This document shows positions 1 through 6,099 of a DNA stretch of 6,636 nt, piece by piece. Position numbers and translations under genes: made by a program. Position 1 is the first letter of the stretch. Every line of letters starts with the position of its first letter. Location: the NCBI GenBank assembly GCA_018882725.1, contig VERK01000126.1, positions 1 to 6,636 on the forward strand, written 5' to 3'. Source of the stretch: Actinomycetota bacterium. Lineage in GTDB: Bacteria > Actinomycetota > Acidimicrobiia > Acidimicrobiales > Ilumatobacteraceae. The notes under the pieces were generated by a model. That model ran no database searches, was not told the origin of the DNA, and saw nothing but the letters and a program-made list of their open reading frames with translations.

Positions 1-68
1 GACGTTCACGATCATAGGAATGGGCGTCGGATCGGGCACCAGCCGAACCCGACTCGTAGCCTGACGGC
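1..68. other. Left-edge intergenic or gene-end stretch, unresolved
   Basis: These 68 bases precede the first gene and are too short to assign. On the minus strand an ATG at 15-13 opens a frame (M-I-V-N-V) that leaves the window, so a divergent gene could start here, but I see neither a Shine-Dalgarno nor a TAnnnT element placed for it. On the plus strand, one frame is open from the left edge to a TGA at 62-64 and another to a TAG at 15-17. Either could be the tail of an upstream gene. The right end of the stretch holds the predicted promoter of the flavoprotein gene. Confidence 0.3.
57..62 (+). promoter_or_regulatory. Predicted -10 element (TAGCCT) of a leaderless promoter
   Basis: TAGCCT fits the actinobacterial -10 consensus TAnnnT and ends exactly six bases before the GTG at 69. 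Transcription would therefore begin on the first base of the start codon, giving a leaderless mRNA. There is no Shine-Dalgarno-like purine run before the GTG, which agrees with this. No good -35 hexamer is visible about 17 bases upstream. The same arrangement recurs before the gene at 1321. This is inferred from spacing and consensus only. Confidence 0.55.
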
Positions 69-1289
69 GTGTCCGCACCGGTTGACCAGGTCGATCTCCT
101 CGTCGTCGGTGCCGGTCCGGCCGGAACCGCCGCCGCCATCACGGCGCGCCGTGCCGGTCTCACGGTGACCATCGTCGACAAAGCCGAGTTCCCGCGCGAC
201 AAGTGCTGCGGCGACGGGCTCACGTCGTTGGCTCTGCGCCAACTCGATGCCCTCGGCTTCGACCCGGGTGCGGTTCGATCGTGGCAGAACGTCGACGCCG
301 CCTGGTTACGTTCGCCGTCGGGGCGCGAGGTCGAACTTCCATTGCCCACCGAAGGCACCTTCGCGGCCGTCGCCCCGCGCCTCGAACTCGATGCCGCTCT
401 CGTCGATCTGGCGCGGCGGCACGGGGCCGTGGTGCACGAGAACACGTCGTTCGCGTCGATCGAGTCCGCTCCCGATCATGTCGACGTCACCGTCGAACAC
501 GCAGGCGTGTCCCGCATCGTGCGGGCCACCTGGGTGGTGGCCGCCGATGGCATGTGGAGTCCGGTGCGCAAAGCACTCGGCGTCGCCGTCAACGGCTACC
601 TCGGCGAATGGCATGCCTTTCGTCAATACGCATCCAACGTCACGGGTGTGGCCAAGGATCGCCTCATCGTCTGGTTCGACGACGATCTGCTACCTGGTTA
701 CGCGTGGAGTTTTCCGCTGCCGGGCAATCGGGTGAACATCGGCTTCGGAGTCCTGCGCGACGGTGAACGCCGCATTCAGGACATGAAGGACACGTGGGCC
801 GATCTCCTGCAACGTCCACACGTGCGCGAAGCACTCGGCCCCGACGCAGTGCTCGAAGGTCGACACACCGCCTGGCCGATTCCGGCTCGAATCGACGAAG
901 CGGTCACCGGCGTGGGTCGTGTGTTGTTCGTCGGCGACGCGGCCATGGCTACCGACGCTCTCACCGGTGAGGGAATTGGCCAAGCGCTTCTCACCGGTGT
1001 GGAAGCCGCCGCGGCCATCGTGGCTGGCGGATCGTCACTCGACGTGCGTCGCGCGTATCGCCGCGCCGTCGATCATCACTTGCTGGCCGACCACCGCATG
1101 TCGATACGTCTCGGCAAGGTGCTGGCGCGCCGACGCGGTGCCCGCGGGGCCATCGCCCTGCTCGATCACGCCGGATCGTGGAGCCGGAGAATGTTCGCCC
1201 GCTGGATGTTCGAGGACGAACCGCGCGCAATTCTCCTCACGCCGTCACGCTGGCACCGACGACTCCTGCGCCAACGCGGAGCGTTCTGA
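69..1289 (+). CDS. Geranylgeranyl reductase family FAD-dependent oxidoreductase (MenJ-like)
   Basis: This is a 406-residue flavoprotein of the geranylgeranyl reductase family, which saturates double bonds in isoprenoid chains of lipids, chlorophyll side chains or menaquinone. An N-terminal Rossmann motif GAGPAG lies at 14-19, with D37 ending the second strand where FAD ribose is bound. The family motif PRDKCCGDGL (42-51) follows, then a DG motif (D160-G161), the YAWSFPLPG block (211-219) and the FAD-binding GDAAMATDALTGEG (289-302). The PRDKxCGDGL form resembles mycobacterial menaquinone reductase MenJ, and the length matches that enzyme, but the substrate is not proven. There is no signal peptide. 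The C-terminal 60 residues are very rich in arginine, which would suit contact with the membrane surface. The GTG start is forced: an in-frame TAG lies at 57-59, and the Rossmann strand begins a few residues in. It appears to be a single-gene unit with its own leaderless promoter. Confidence 0.88.
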   Translation: MSAPVDQVDLLVVGAGPAGTAAAITARRAGLTVTIVDKAEFPRDKCCGDGLTSLALRQLDALGFDPGAVRSWQNVDAAWLRSPSGREVELPLPTEGTFAAVAPRLELDAALVDLARRHGAVVHENTSFASIESAPDHVDVTVEHAGVSRIVRATWVVAADGMWSPVRKALGVAVNGYLGEWHAFRQYASNVTGVAKDRLIVWFDDDLLPGYAWSFPLPGNRVNIGFGVLRDGERRIQDMKDTWADLLQRPHVREALGPDAVLEGRHTAWPIPARIDEAVTGVGRVLFVGDAAMATDALTGEGIGQALLTGVEAAAAIVAGGSSLDVRRAYRRAVDHHLLADHRMSIRLGKVLARRRGARGAIALLDHAGSWSRRMFARWMFEDEPRAILLTPSRWHRRLLRQRGAF

Positions 1290-1302
1290 GCCCCCGAGGG
1301 GT

Positions 1303-1315
1303 CACGGCTACCGTG
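1303..1315. repeat. Short inverted repeat CACGG-CTA-CCGTG over the -10
   Basis: This is a perfect inverted repeat of 5-base arms with a 3-base centre. The right arm and centre contain the TACCGT -10 element. Its position would let a dimeric repressor block the promoter, but arms this short also arise by chance in GC-rich DNA. No second copy was noticed before the gene at 69. Confidence 0.25.
1309..1314 (+). promoter_or_regulatory. Predicted -10 element (TACCGT) of a leaderless promoter
   Basis: TACCGT matches TAnnnT and ends six bases before the ATG at 1321, the spacing expected if the A of the ATG is the transcription start. The only purine-rich stretch nearby (GAGGGG, 1296-1301) is 19 bases from the ATG, too far for a ribosome binding site. 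No clear -35 is seen. The element sits inside an inverted repeat, CACGG-CTA-CCGTG (1303-1315). It would drive the three-gene run that follows. Confidence 0.6.
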
Positions 1316-1320
1316 GCCTC

Positions 1321-2286
1321 ATGAAGACTCGTCTGACCGAACTCCTCGACATCGAACATCCGGTGATGCTGGCCGGCATGGGCGGAGTCTCGTACTCGGC
1401 TCTCGTGGCCGCCGTGAGCGAAGCCGGTGGAATCGGAACCTTCGGCGCCGCCGCGATGCGCCCCGGTCAACTCGACGAAGAAATCGGTGCCGTCAAGAAG
1501 GCAACGTCCAAGCCGTTCGGCGTCGACTTGCTCACGGCCGTACCCGGTCAACTCGAACGTGACGTCGAATCAGTGATCAAAGGTGGTGCCCGCATCTTCG
1601 TGGCCGGCCTCGGCGTACCGCGCGAAATCATCGACGTTCTGCACAAGAACAACATCCTCGTCGGCTCGATGTGCGGCAAGGTTCGCCACGCCGAAGCCGC
1701 CGTGGCCAGTGGTTGCGACTTCGTGATCGCCCAGGGAACCGAAGGTGGTGGCCACACCGGCACCGTCGCCACCATGGCGTTGGTTCCACAAGTCGTCGAC
1801 GCCGTGGGTGCTCAGGTCCCGGTGGTCGCGGCCGGTGGGTTGTTCGACGGCCGCGGACTCGCGGCGTCCATCGCCCTCGGTGCCGACGGCGTGTGGATGG
1901 GCACACGTTTCATTGCTACTCCCGAGGCCCACGCACAGAAGTCGTACAAGAGCACACTGCTCGCTCTTCCCGAAGACGGAACGGTCATCTCTCGCGCGTA
2001 CACCGGCAAGACCTGTCGAGTGGTGCGCACCGAATGGACTCAGAAGTTCGAAGAGCACCCCGAACTCCTGAAGAAGTTCCCCGAGCAAGCACTGGCGTCG
2101 GCCCAGGCCGGTGTCAACCACATGGGCTGGCCCATGGATCAAGACGTCGACCCCAACACCGAGTTCATGCCGTGCGGTCAGGGAGTCGGCGCCATTCGCT
2201 CGCTCGAACCGGCCGGCGACATCGTGCGCTCGGTGGTGAAGGAAGCCGAACGCATCATCGACGCGATGCAGAAGGTGCGCCGGTGA
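1321..2286 (+). CDS. NPD-like FMN-dependent oxidoreductase (nitronate monooxygenase / quinone reductase / FabK-like)
   Basis: This is a 321-residue TIM-barrel flavoprotein of the 2-nitropropane dioxygenase-like family. Members oxidise alkyl nitronates, reduce quinones with NADH (Pseudomonas PA1024 type) or reduce enoyl-ACP (FabK). The N-terminal HPVMLAGMGGVS (13-24) is the phosphate-side FMN loop. AQGTEGGGHTG (137-147) carries the family histidine, H145. AAGGLFDGRG (170-179) and GADGVWMGTRF (187-197) are the FMN-phosphate segments, and CGQGVGAI (285-292) is the usual late GQ motif. Length is typical. The frame is open far upstream, but ATG 1321 matches the normal family N-terminus and lies six bases after a TAnnnT element, so I choose it. 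It overlaps the next gene by four bases (GTGA), so the two are probably co-translated. The motifs do not separate the three possible activities. Confidence 0.88.
   Translation: MKTRLTELLDIEHPVMLAGMGGVSYSALVAAVSEAGGIGTFGAAAMRPGQLDEEIGAVKKATSKPFGVDLLTAVPGQLERDVESVIKGGARIFVAGLGVPREIIDVLHKNNILVGSMCGKVRHAEAAVASGCDFVIAQGTEGGGHTGTVATMALVPQVVDAVGAQVPVVAAGGLFDGRGLAASIALGADGVWMGTRFIATPEAHAQKSYKSTLLALPEDGTVISRAYTGKTCRVVRTEWTQKFEEHPELLKKFPEQALASAQAGVNHMGWPMDQDVDPNTEFMPCGQGVGAIRSLEPAGDIVRSVVKEAERIIDAMQKVRR
2271..2275 (+). promoter_or_regulatory. Ribosome binding site GAAGG for the M20 dipeptidase
   Basis: GAAGG lies inside the last codons of the oxidoreductase gene, seven bases before the GTG at 2283. 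It supports that GTG over the ATG at 2310, nine codons further in. Together with the GTGA overlap it suggests translational coupling. Confidence 0.6.
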
Positions 2287-3722
2287 CCGCAACCGAACCC
2301 GTCGACTCGATGCAGTCACGCATCGACCGGGTGTGGGACGACGACATCGTTCCCGAACTCACCGACTACATCCGTATCCCCAACGTCTCGAAGGCCTACG
2401 AACCCGATTGGCGCGAACTCGGCCACATGGATCGCGCGGTCGAACACATTCGCCGCTGGTGCTCGGCGCGGGCCATCGCCGGTCTCAACGTCGAGGTCGT
2501 GAGCCTGCCCGGACTCACTCCGATGATCGTGATGGAGGTGCCGGCGTTCGGTACCGGTTCCACCCGTGGCGCCGACGACGTCGTGCTGCTGTACGGCCAC
2601 CTCGACAAGCAGCCCGAGATGGAAGGGTGGCGCGAAGGTTTCGGCCCGTGGACGCCGGTCATCGAGAAAGAGCGCCTGTACGGACGCGGAGGCGCCGACG
2701 ATGGTTACTCCGCCTACGCCACCCTGGCCGCCATCGAAGCCGCACAAGCAGCCGACTGGTCTCACGCGCGCCTGGTGATTCTCATCGAAGCCAGCGAAGA
2801 GAGCGGTAGCCCCGATCTGCCGGCGTATCTCGATCACCTCGCACCGCTGGTGGGTTCGCCGTCACTGGTGGTGTGCCTCGACTCGGGATGTCTCGACGAT
2901 CAGCGCCTGTGGGTCACCACTTCGTTGCGCGGGCTGGCGTCGGGCACGTTGCGCGTCGATGTTCTCGCCGAAGGTGTTCACAGCGGTGAAGCCAGTGGCA
3001 TCGTGCCCAGTTCGTTCCGGATCATTCGCCAGTTGCTCGATCGGGTGGAGGACGCCACGACCGGTCGGATCTTGCTCGACGAACTGCACGTCGACGTTCC
3101 GGCCGACCGTCGACAGGAAACGGTCGACACCAGCGCCGAGTTTCCCGAGCCGCTGGCCAGTCACTACCCCTTCGTCGGCAACACGCGACCGATGGTCGAC
3201 GATCCGGTCGAGCAGATGCTGGCCCACACCTGGCGACCCACGCTCAGTTACGTCGGAATCGACGGTGTGCCCTCGGTGGCCCGCGGTGGCAACGTGCTGC
3301 GCCCCTACACCGCCCTCTCGCTCTCGTTCCGTCTGCCGCCCACGTGCGATCACGAACGTGCCATCGCGGCCATCGCCACCGCTCTCGAAGCGAATCCGCC
3401 GTCGGGCGCCCGCGTGTCATTCACCGATCTCAACGCGGCGCCGGGTTGGAACGCACCATCGTTCGCACCGTGGCTCGCCGATGCTCTCGAGGATGCGTCC
3501 ACCACCGCGTTCGGCAACTCGTGGCGAGCCTTCGGCGAGGGCGGAACCATTCCGTTCATGGGAATGCTCGGCGACAAGTTCCCCGAGGCTCAGTTCGTCA
3601 TCACCGGGGTTCTCGGACCCGGCTCCAACGCCCACGGACCCAACGAGTTCCTCGACATCCGTACCGGCAAGAAGATCACCACGGCCATCGCCTGCATTCT
3701 GCGCTCACACGCGTCACGCTGA
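2283..3722 (+). CDS. M20 family metallo-dipeptidase (CNDP/carnosinase-like)
   Basis: This is a 479-residue di-zinc peptidase of the M20 family, closest in motif style to cytosolic dipeptidases such as CNDP2, which cleave dipeptides. All expected active-site residues are visible: YGHLD (H106 metal ligand, D108 catalytic support), GGADDG (D139 bridging), EASEESGS (E172 general base, E173 ligand), LDSG (D200 ligand), the HSG of the lid/dimerisation domain (H233) and the C-terminal SNAHGPNE (H451 ligand). FGEGGTIP (417-424) is the usual substrate-carboxylate loop. There is no signal peptide, so it should act in the cytoplasm. The start is GTG, overlapping the previous stop and preceded by GAAGG; an ATG at 2310 is the alternative. 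It lies nine bases ahead of the transporter gene. The substrate is unknown, and M20 members also include deacylases and desuccinylases. Confidence 0.9.
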   Translation: MTATEPVDSMQSRIDRVWDDDIVPELTDYIRIPNVSKAYEPDWRELGHMDRAVEHIRRWCSARAIAGLNVEVVSLPGLTPMIVMEVPAFGTGSTRGADDVVLLYGHLDKQPEMEGWREGFGPWTPVIEKERLYGRGGADDGYSAYATLAAIEAAQAADWSHARLVILIEASEESGSPDLPAYLDHLAPLVGSPSLVVCLDSGCLDDQRLWVTTSLRGLASGTLRVDVLAEGVHSGEASGIVPSSFRIIRQLLDRVEDATTGRILLDELHVDVPADRRQETVDTSAEFPEPLASHYPFVGNTRPMVDDPVEQMLAHTWRPTLSYVGIDGVPSVARGGNVLRPYTALSLSFRLPPTCDHERAIAAIATALEANPPSGARVSFTDLNAAPGWNAPSFAPWLADALEDASTTAFGNSWRAFGEGGTIPFMGMLGDKFPEAQFVITGVLGPGSNAHGPNEFLDIRTGKKITTAIACILRSHASR

Positions 3723-3725
3723 AGG
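3721..3725 (+). promoter_or_regulatory. Ribosome binding site GAAGG for the MFS transporter
   Basis: GAAGG begins within the TGA stop of the dipeptidase gene and lies six bases before the ATG at 3732. It is the same core used before the dipeptidase gene and fixes the transporter start. Confidence 0.65.
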
Positions 3726-3731
3726 TTCACC

Positions 3732-4949
3732 ATGTGGAAGATGCTGCGAACCAACGCCGACATGCGGCGTCTCTTCATCGCGCAGGTCATCTCGTATCTC
3801 GGCGACTGGTTCAGCTTCGTGGCCCTGGTCGGCCTCGTCGACGATCTGACCGACTCGAGTTTTCTCGTGTCGATGATCGTGGTGTCGTTCTCGTTGCCGT
3901 CGTTCGTCGCGTCGCCGATCGCTGGAGTGATCGTCGATCGATTCGACCGCCGTCGCATTCTCGTCGTCGTCTCGCTCGTGCAATCGGTTGCAGCACTCTG
4001 CCTCGTACTGGTCGGGGCCGACACAATCTGGCTCGCCTTCGTGTGCCAGAGCATCATCTCGGGTCTCGCGGCCATCGTGAAACCGGCATCGGAGGCCGGC
4101 ACACCGAACCTCGCGCGTGACGCCGAAGAACTTGGCAAGGCCCAAGCGCTGTTCGGCTCCACCTGGGGTGTGATGTTGGCGGTGGGTGCCGCGGTGGGCG
4201 GATTCTTCGCCGCGACCCTCGGCCGCGACACCGCATTCGTCATCAACGCAGTGTCGTTCGTCGTGTCGGCCTGGTTCATCTTCGCCATCTCCAAGCCGCT
4301 GCAAGAGGAGCGTCAGCAAACCCGTTCGCGCATGCGACCCATCGCCGACATGCGCGAGGCGCTGGGTCATGCTCGCCGCGACTCGGTACTCCTCGCTCTG
4401 CTCTTGTCGAAGACCACCTTCGCGATCGGATCCGGTGTGGTGAGCCAATTGGCCGTGTTGGCGAGCGACGTGTACCGCGGTGGCGACGGCGCCCGCGGTG
4501 TACTCATTGCGGCACGCGGCGCGGGCGTCGGTCTCGGCCCAATCATCGCCACGCGCTTCACCGGTGGTGACGTGGGCAAAGTGCTCACGGTCTGCGGCTA
4601 CGCCAGCCTGGCCTTCAGCGTCTTCTATCTCACTGGTGCCTGGATGCCCGAACTCTGGCTCTGCGTCATCTTCATCACCGCCGCGCATCTCGGCGGTGGC
4701 GCGCAGTGGACACTCAGCACCTACGGCCTGCAGATGCGTTCACCCGATCAGATTCGCGGTCGAATCCTGGCCGGCGACTTCGCCCTCATGACGTTGGTGC
4801 TCTCGATCACGAGTCTGGGCGCGGGCGCGTTGTCGGAAGCCACCAGTGTTCGTACGGCAATAACCGCGTTCGCGGCGGCGGCCGCCGTGGCCAGCCTGGC
4901 CTACATCAGTGCGACGCGGAGTCTGCGCAAGCAACTGCTGCGTCAGTGA
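3732..4949 (+). CDS. MFS transporter, 12 TM, MFS_3/EntS-like exporter type
   Basis: This is a 405-residue inner-membrane permease of the major facilitator superfamily. I count about twelve hydrophobic segments, roughly at 14-37, 43-68, 77-94, 97-118, 143-163, 165-186, then after a hydrophilic central loop (187-216) at 217-245, 253-275, 281-301, 306-327, 345-366 and 372-394. MFS motif A is present between TM2 and TM3 as GVIVDRFDRRR (65-75, with D69 and R70). The YLGDWFSFVAL opening (22-32) and the RGRILAGDF segment (342-350) are typical of the subgroup that contains the enterobactin exporter EntS and macrolide-type efflux proteins. Proton-driven export of a small molecule is likely; the substrate cannot be told. 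It is the last gene of the plus-strand run, and its final 44 bases are shared with the opposing hydrolase gene. Confidence 0.88.
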   Translation: MWKMLRTNADMRRLFIAQVISYLGDWFSFVALVGLVDDLTDSSFLVSMIVVSFSLPSFVASPIAGVIVDRFDRRRILVVVSLVQSVAALCLVLVGADTIWLAFVCQSIISGLAAIVKPASEAGTPNLARDAEELGKAQALFGSTWGVMLAVGAAVGGFFAATLGRDTAFVINAVSFVVSAWFIFAISKPLQEERQQTRSRMRPIADMREALGHARRDSVLLALLLSKTTFAIGSGVVSQLAVLASDVYRGGDGARGVLIAARGAGVGLGPIIATRFTGGDVGKVLTVCGYASLAFSVFYLTGAWMPELWLCVIFITAAHLGGGAQWTLSTYGLQMRSPDQIRGRILAGDFALMTLVLSITSLGAGALSEATSVRTAITAFAAAAAVASLAYISATRSLRKQLLRQ

Positions 4950-6099
4950 GCACCTGCGCGCGCAGATCGTTCGCCAGGTTCTGAGCCATCTGGTTCATCA
5001 CGTAGGCGAAACCGAGTTGCTTCTCGGGCAGAGCGAACGCCACCGATCCACCAGCACCGGGATGCCCGAACGATCCGGGTCCGGCGTACGGAGTGAACTG
5101 GCCGTGCGTCATGAAACCCATGCCGAACGTGGTGGGCATGATCAGACAGGTGTCGGGTTCGCCTGCTGGGGTCACCGTGGATCGGGCCACGTCGACCGTT
5201 GACGATTCGAGCAAACGCACGCCGTCCACGTCACCGATGGTGGCCGCGTAGATGCGCGCGAGCGACCGCGCGTTGGTGATGCCATTCGCGGCGGGAATCT
5301 CGGCAGCGTGCACATCGCGACGGTTGAACGTGCCGTCACCACCGAACGCTCCGTTGAGCGACAACGCCTGACCACCCGGCGAGTTGGGTCCCATGAACTG
5401 CTCGATCATGGCCTTGATGGCCGGATCGATGTCTTCACCCGGCGGCGGGTTGATTCCACCGATCATGGGCGACACACGCGACTCCTGTGATTCGGGAAGA
5501 CCGATCCAGAACTCGGCGCCGAGTGGGCGAACGATCTCGTCCTGCACGAACGCGCCGATGCTGCGCTTCTTGGGGTCGACGCGTCGCACGAGCTCGCCGG
5601 CCAACCAGCCGTACGTGAGTGCGTGGTAGCCGTGCTTGGTGCCGATGTCCCAACGGGGCTTGGTGTCGGCCAGTCGAGCGGTGACGGTGTTCCAGTCGAG
5701 TGCATCGGCGAGTGAAATGTCGCCGTCGACGGTGTAGAGACCGCACTGATGCGACAGCAACTGCGCGACGGTCGCATCACCCTTGCCGTGCTTGGCGAAC
5801 TCGGGCCAATACGTGGACACCTTCTCCGAGTACGACAGCAGTCCGCGCTGAACGCAGATGGCGACCGCGATGGCGGTGATGCCCTTGGTGGTGGAGAACA
5901 CCAGTTGCAACGTGTCGTCGGTGTACGCGGTGGTGCGGTCCTGGTCGAAGTGGCCACCCCAGAGATCGACCACTTTGCGGCCCCGGTGGTACGCCGAGAC
6001 GGCACAGCCGACCTCCTGGCCGCTCTCGAGATTGGCCACGAACGCGTCGCGCACCGGCTCCCAACCCGCCGCGACCGATCCCCCCACGTGAACTGACAT
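4906..6099 (-). CDS. Serine hydrolase, class C beta-lactamase fold (EstB-like esterase)
   Basis: This is a 397-residue member of the beta-lactamase/penicillin-binding-protein-like serine hydrolases, similar in size to the esterase EstB. The nucleophile motif SxxK is S69-T-T-K72, inside LVFSTTKGITA. The tyrosine motif is most likely Y158-H-A160 in HGYHALTYGWL, standing where beta-lactamases have YxN. The third motif is H346-P-G in FGHPGAGGS, replacing KTG as in the EstB branch. There is no signal peptide or lipobox, so an intracellular esterase or lactone/amide hydrolase is likelier than a secreted antibiotic resistance enzyme. ATG 6099 shares one base with the upstream stop (TGATG). A GAAGG at 6117-6113 lies 13 bases away, rather far, so re-initiation after the upstream gene is the probable route. 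Its 3' end runs 44 bases into the convergent MFS gene. Confidence 0.88.
   Translation of the reverse strand: MSVHVGGSVAAGWEPVRDAFVANLESGQEVGCAVSAYHRGRKVVDLWGGHFDQDRTTAYTDDTLQLVFSTTKGITAIAVAICVQRGLLSYSEKVSTYWPEFAKHGKGDATVAQLLSHQCGLYTVDGDISLADALDWNTVTARLADTKPRWDIGTKHGYHALTYGWLAGELVRRVDPKKRSIGAFVQDEIVRPLGAEFWIGLPESQESRVSPMIGGINPPPGEDIDPAIKAMIEQFMGPNSPGGQALSLNGAFGGDGTFNRRDVHAAEIPAANGITNARSLARIYAATIGDVDGVRLLESSTVDVARSTVTPAGEPDTCLIMPTTFGMGFMTHGQFTPYAGPGSFGHPGAGGSVAFALPEKQLGFAYVMNQMAQNLANDLRAQVLTDAAVACADSASH
4954..4965. repeat. 12-base perfect palindrome after the MFS stop
   Basis: CTGCGCGCGCAG is self-complementary and begins five bases after the MFS stop, within the 3' part of the hydrolase gene. 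As RNA it could form only a short GC stem with a tight loop and has no following T run, so it is not a convincing terminator. Chance is a fair explanation in this composition. Confidence 0.25.

Noticed and set aside
1290..1301. CCCC-CGA-GGGG mini-hairpin after the flavoprotein stop as a terminator
   Set aside because: The stem is only four base pairs and no T run follows; GC-rich composition explains it.
919..1320. Upstream extension of the FMN oxidoreductase frame
   Set aside because: The frame is open, but the sequence before ATG 1321 overlaps the flavoprotein gene out of frame, resembles no family N-terminus, and the TAnnnT element points to 1321.
1570..2319. Minus-strand frame of 249 codons opposite the FMN oxidoreductase gene
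   Set aside because: It is antisense to a gene with all family motifs; the product shows no domain and the composition is that of a reverse-frame shadow.
2959..3849. Plus-strand frame of 296 codons overlapping the dipeptidase and transporter genes
   Set aside because: It is an out-of-frame reading of the M20 gene; the product is Ser/Arg/Pro-rich with no domain.
3590..4294. Minus-strand frame of 234 codons rich in Thr/Asn/Met across the dipeptidase-transporter junction
   Set aside because: It crosses the end of one well-supported gene and the start of another, has no motif, and lacks a start signal.
3714..4688. Long minus-strand frame (324 codons) opposite the transporter gene
   Set aside because: It lies fully antisense to a clear 12-TM MFS gene. 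Its product is charged and low-complexity (Glu/Arg/His/Asp runs) with no recognisable motif, as expected for a shadow frame in GC-rich DNA.
4950..4990. Rho-independent terminator between the convergent genes
   Set aside because: Only a 12-base GC palindrome without usable loop or T run is present, and it lies within coding sequence.
4906..6099. Antibiotic resistance beta-lactamase
   Set aside because: There is no signal peptide, and the third motif is HPG in place of KTG, so an intracellular esterase-type hydrolase is the better reading.
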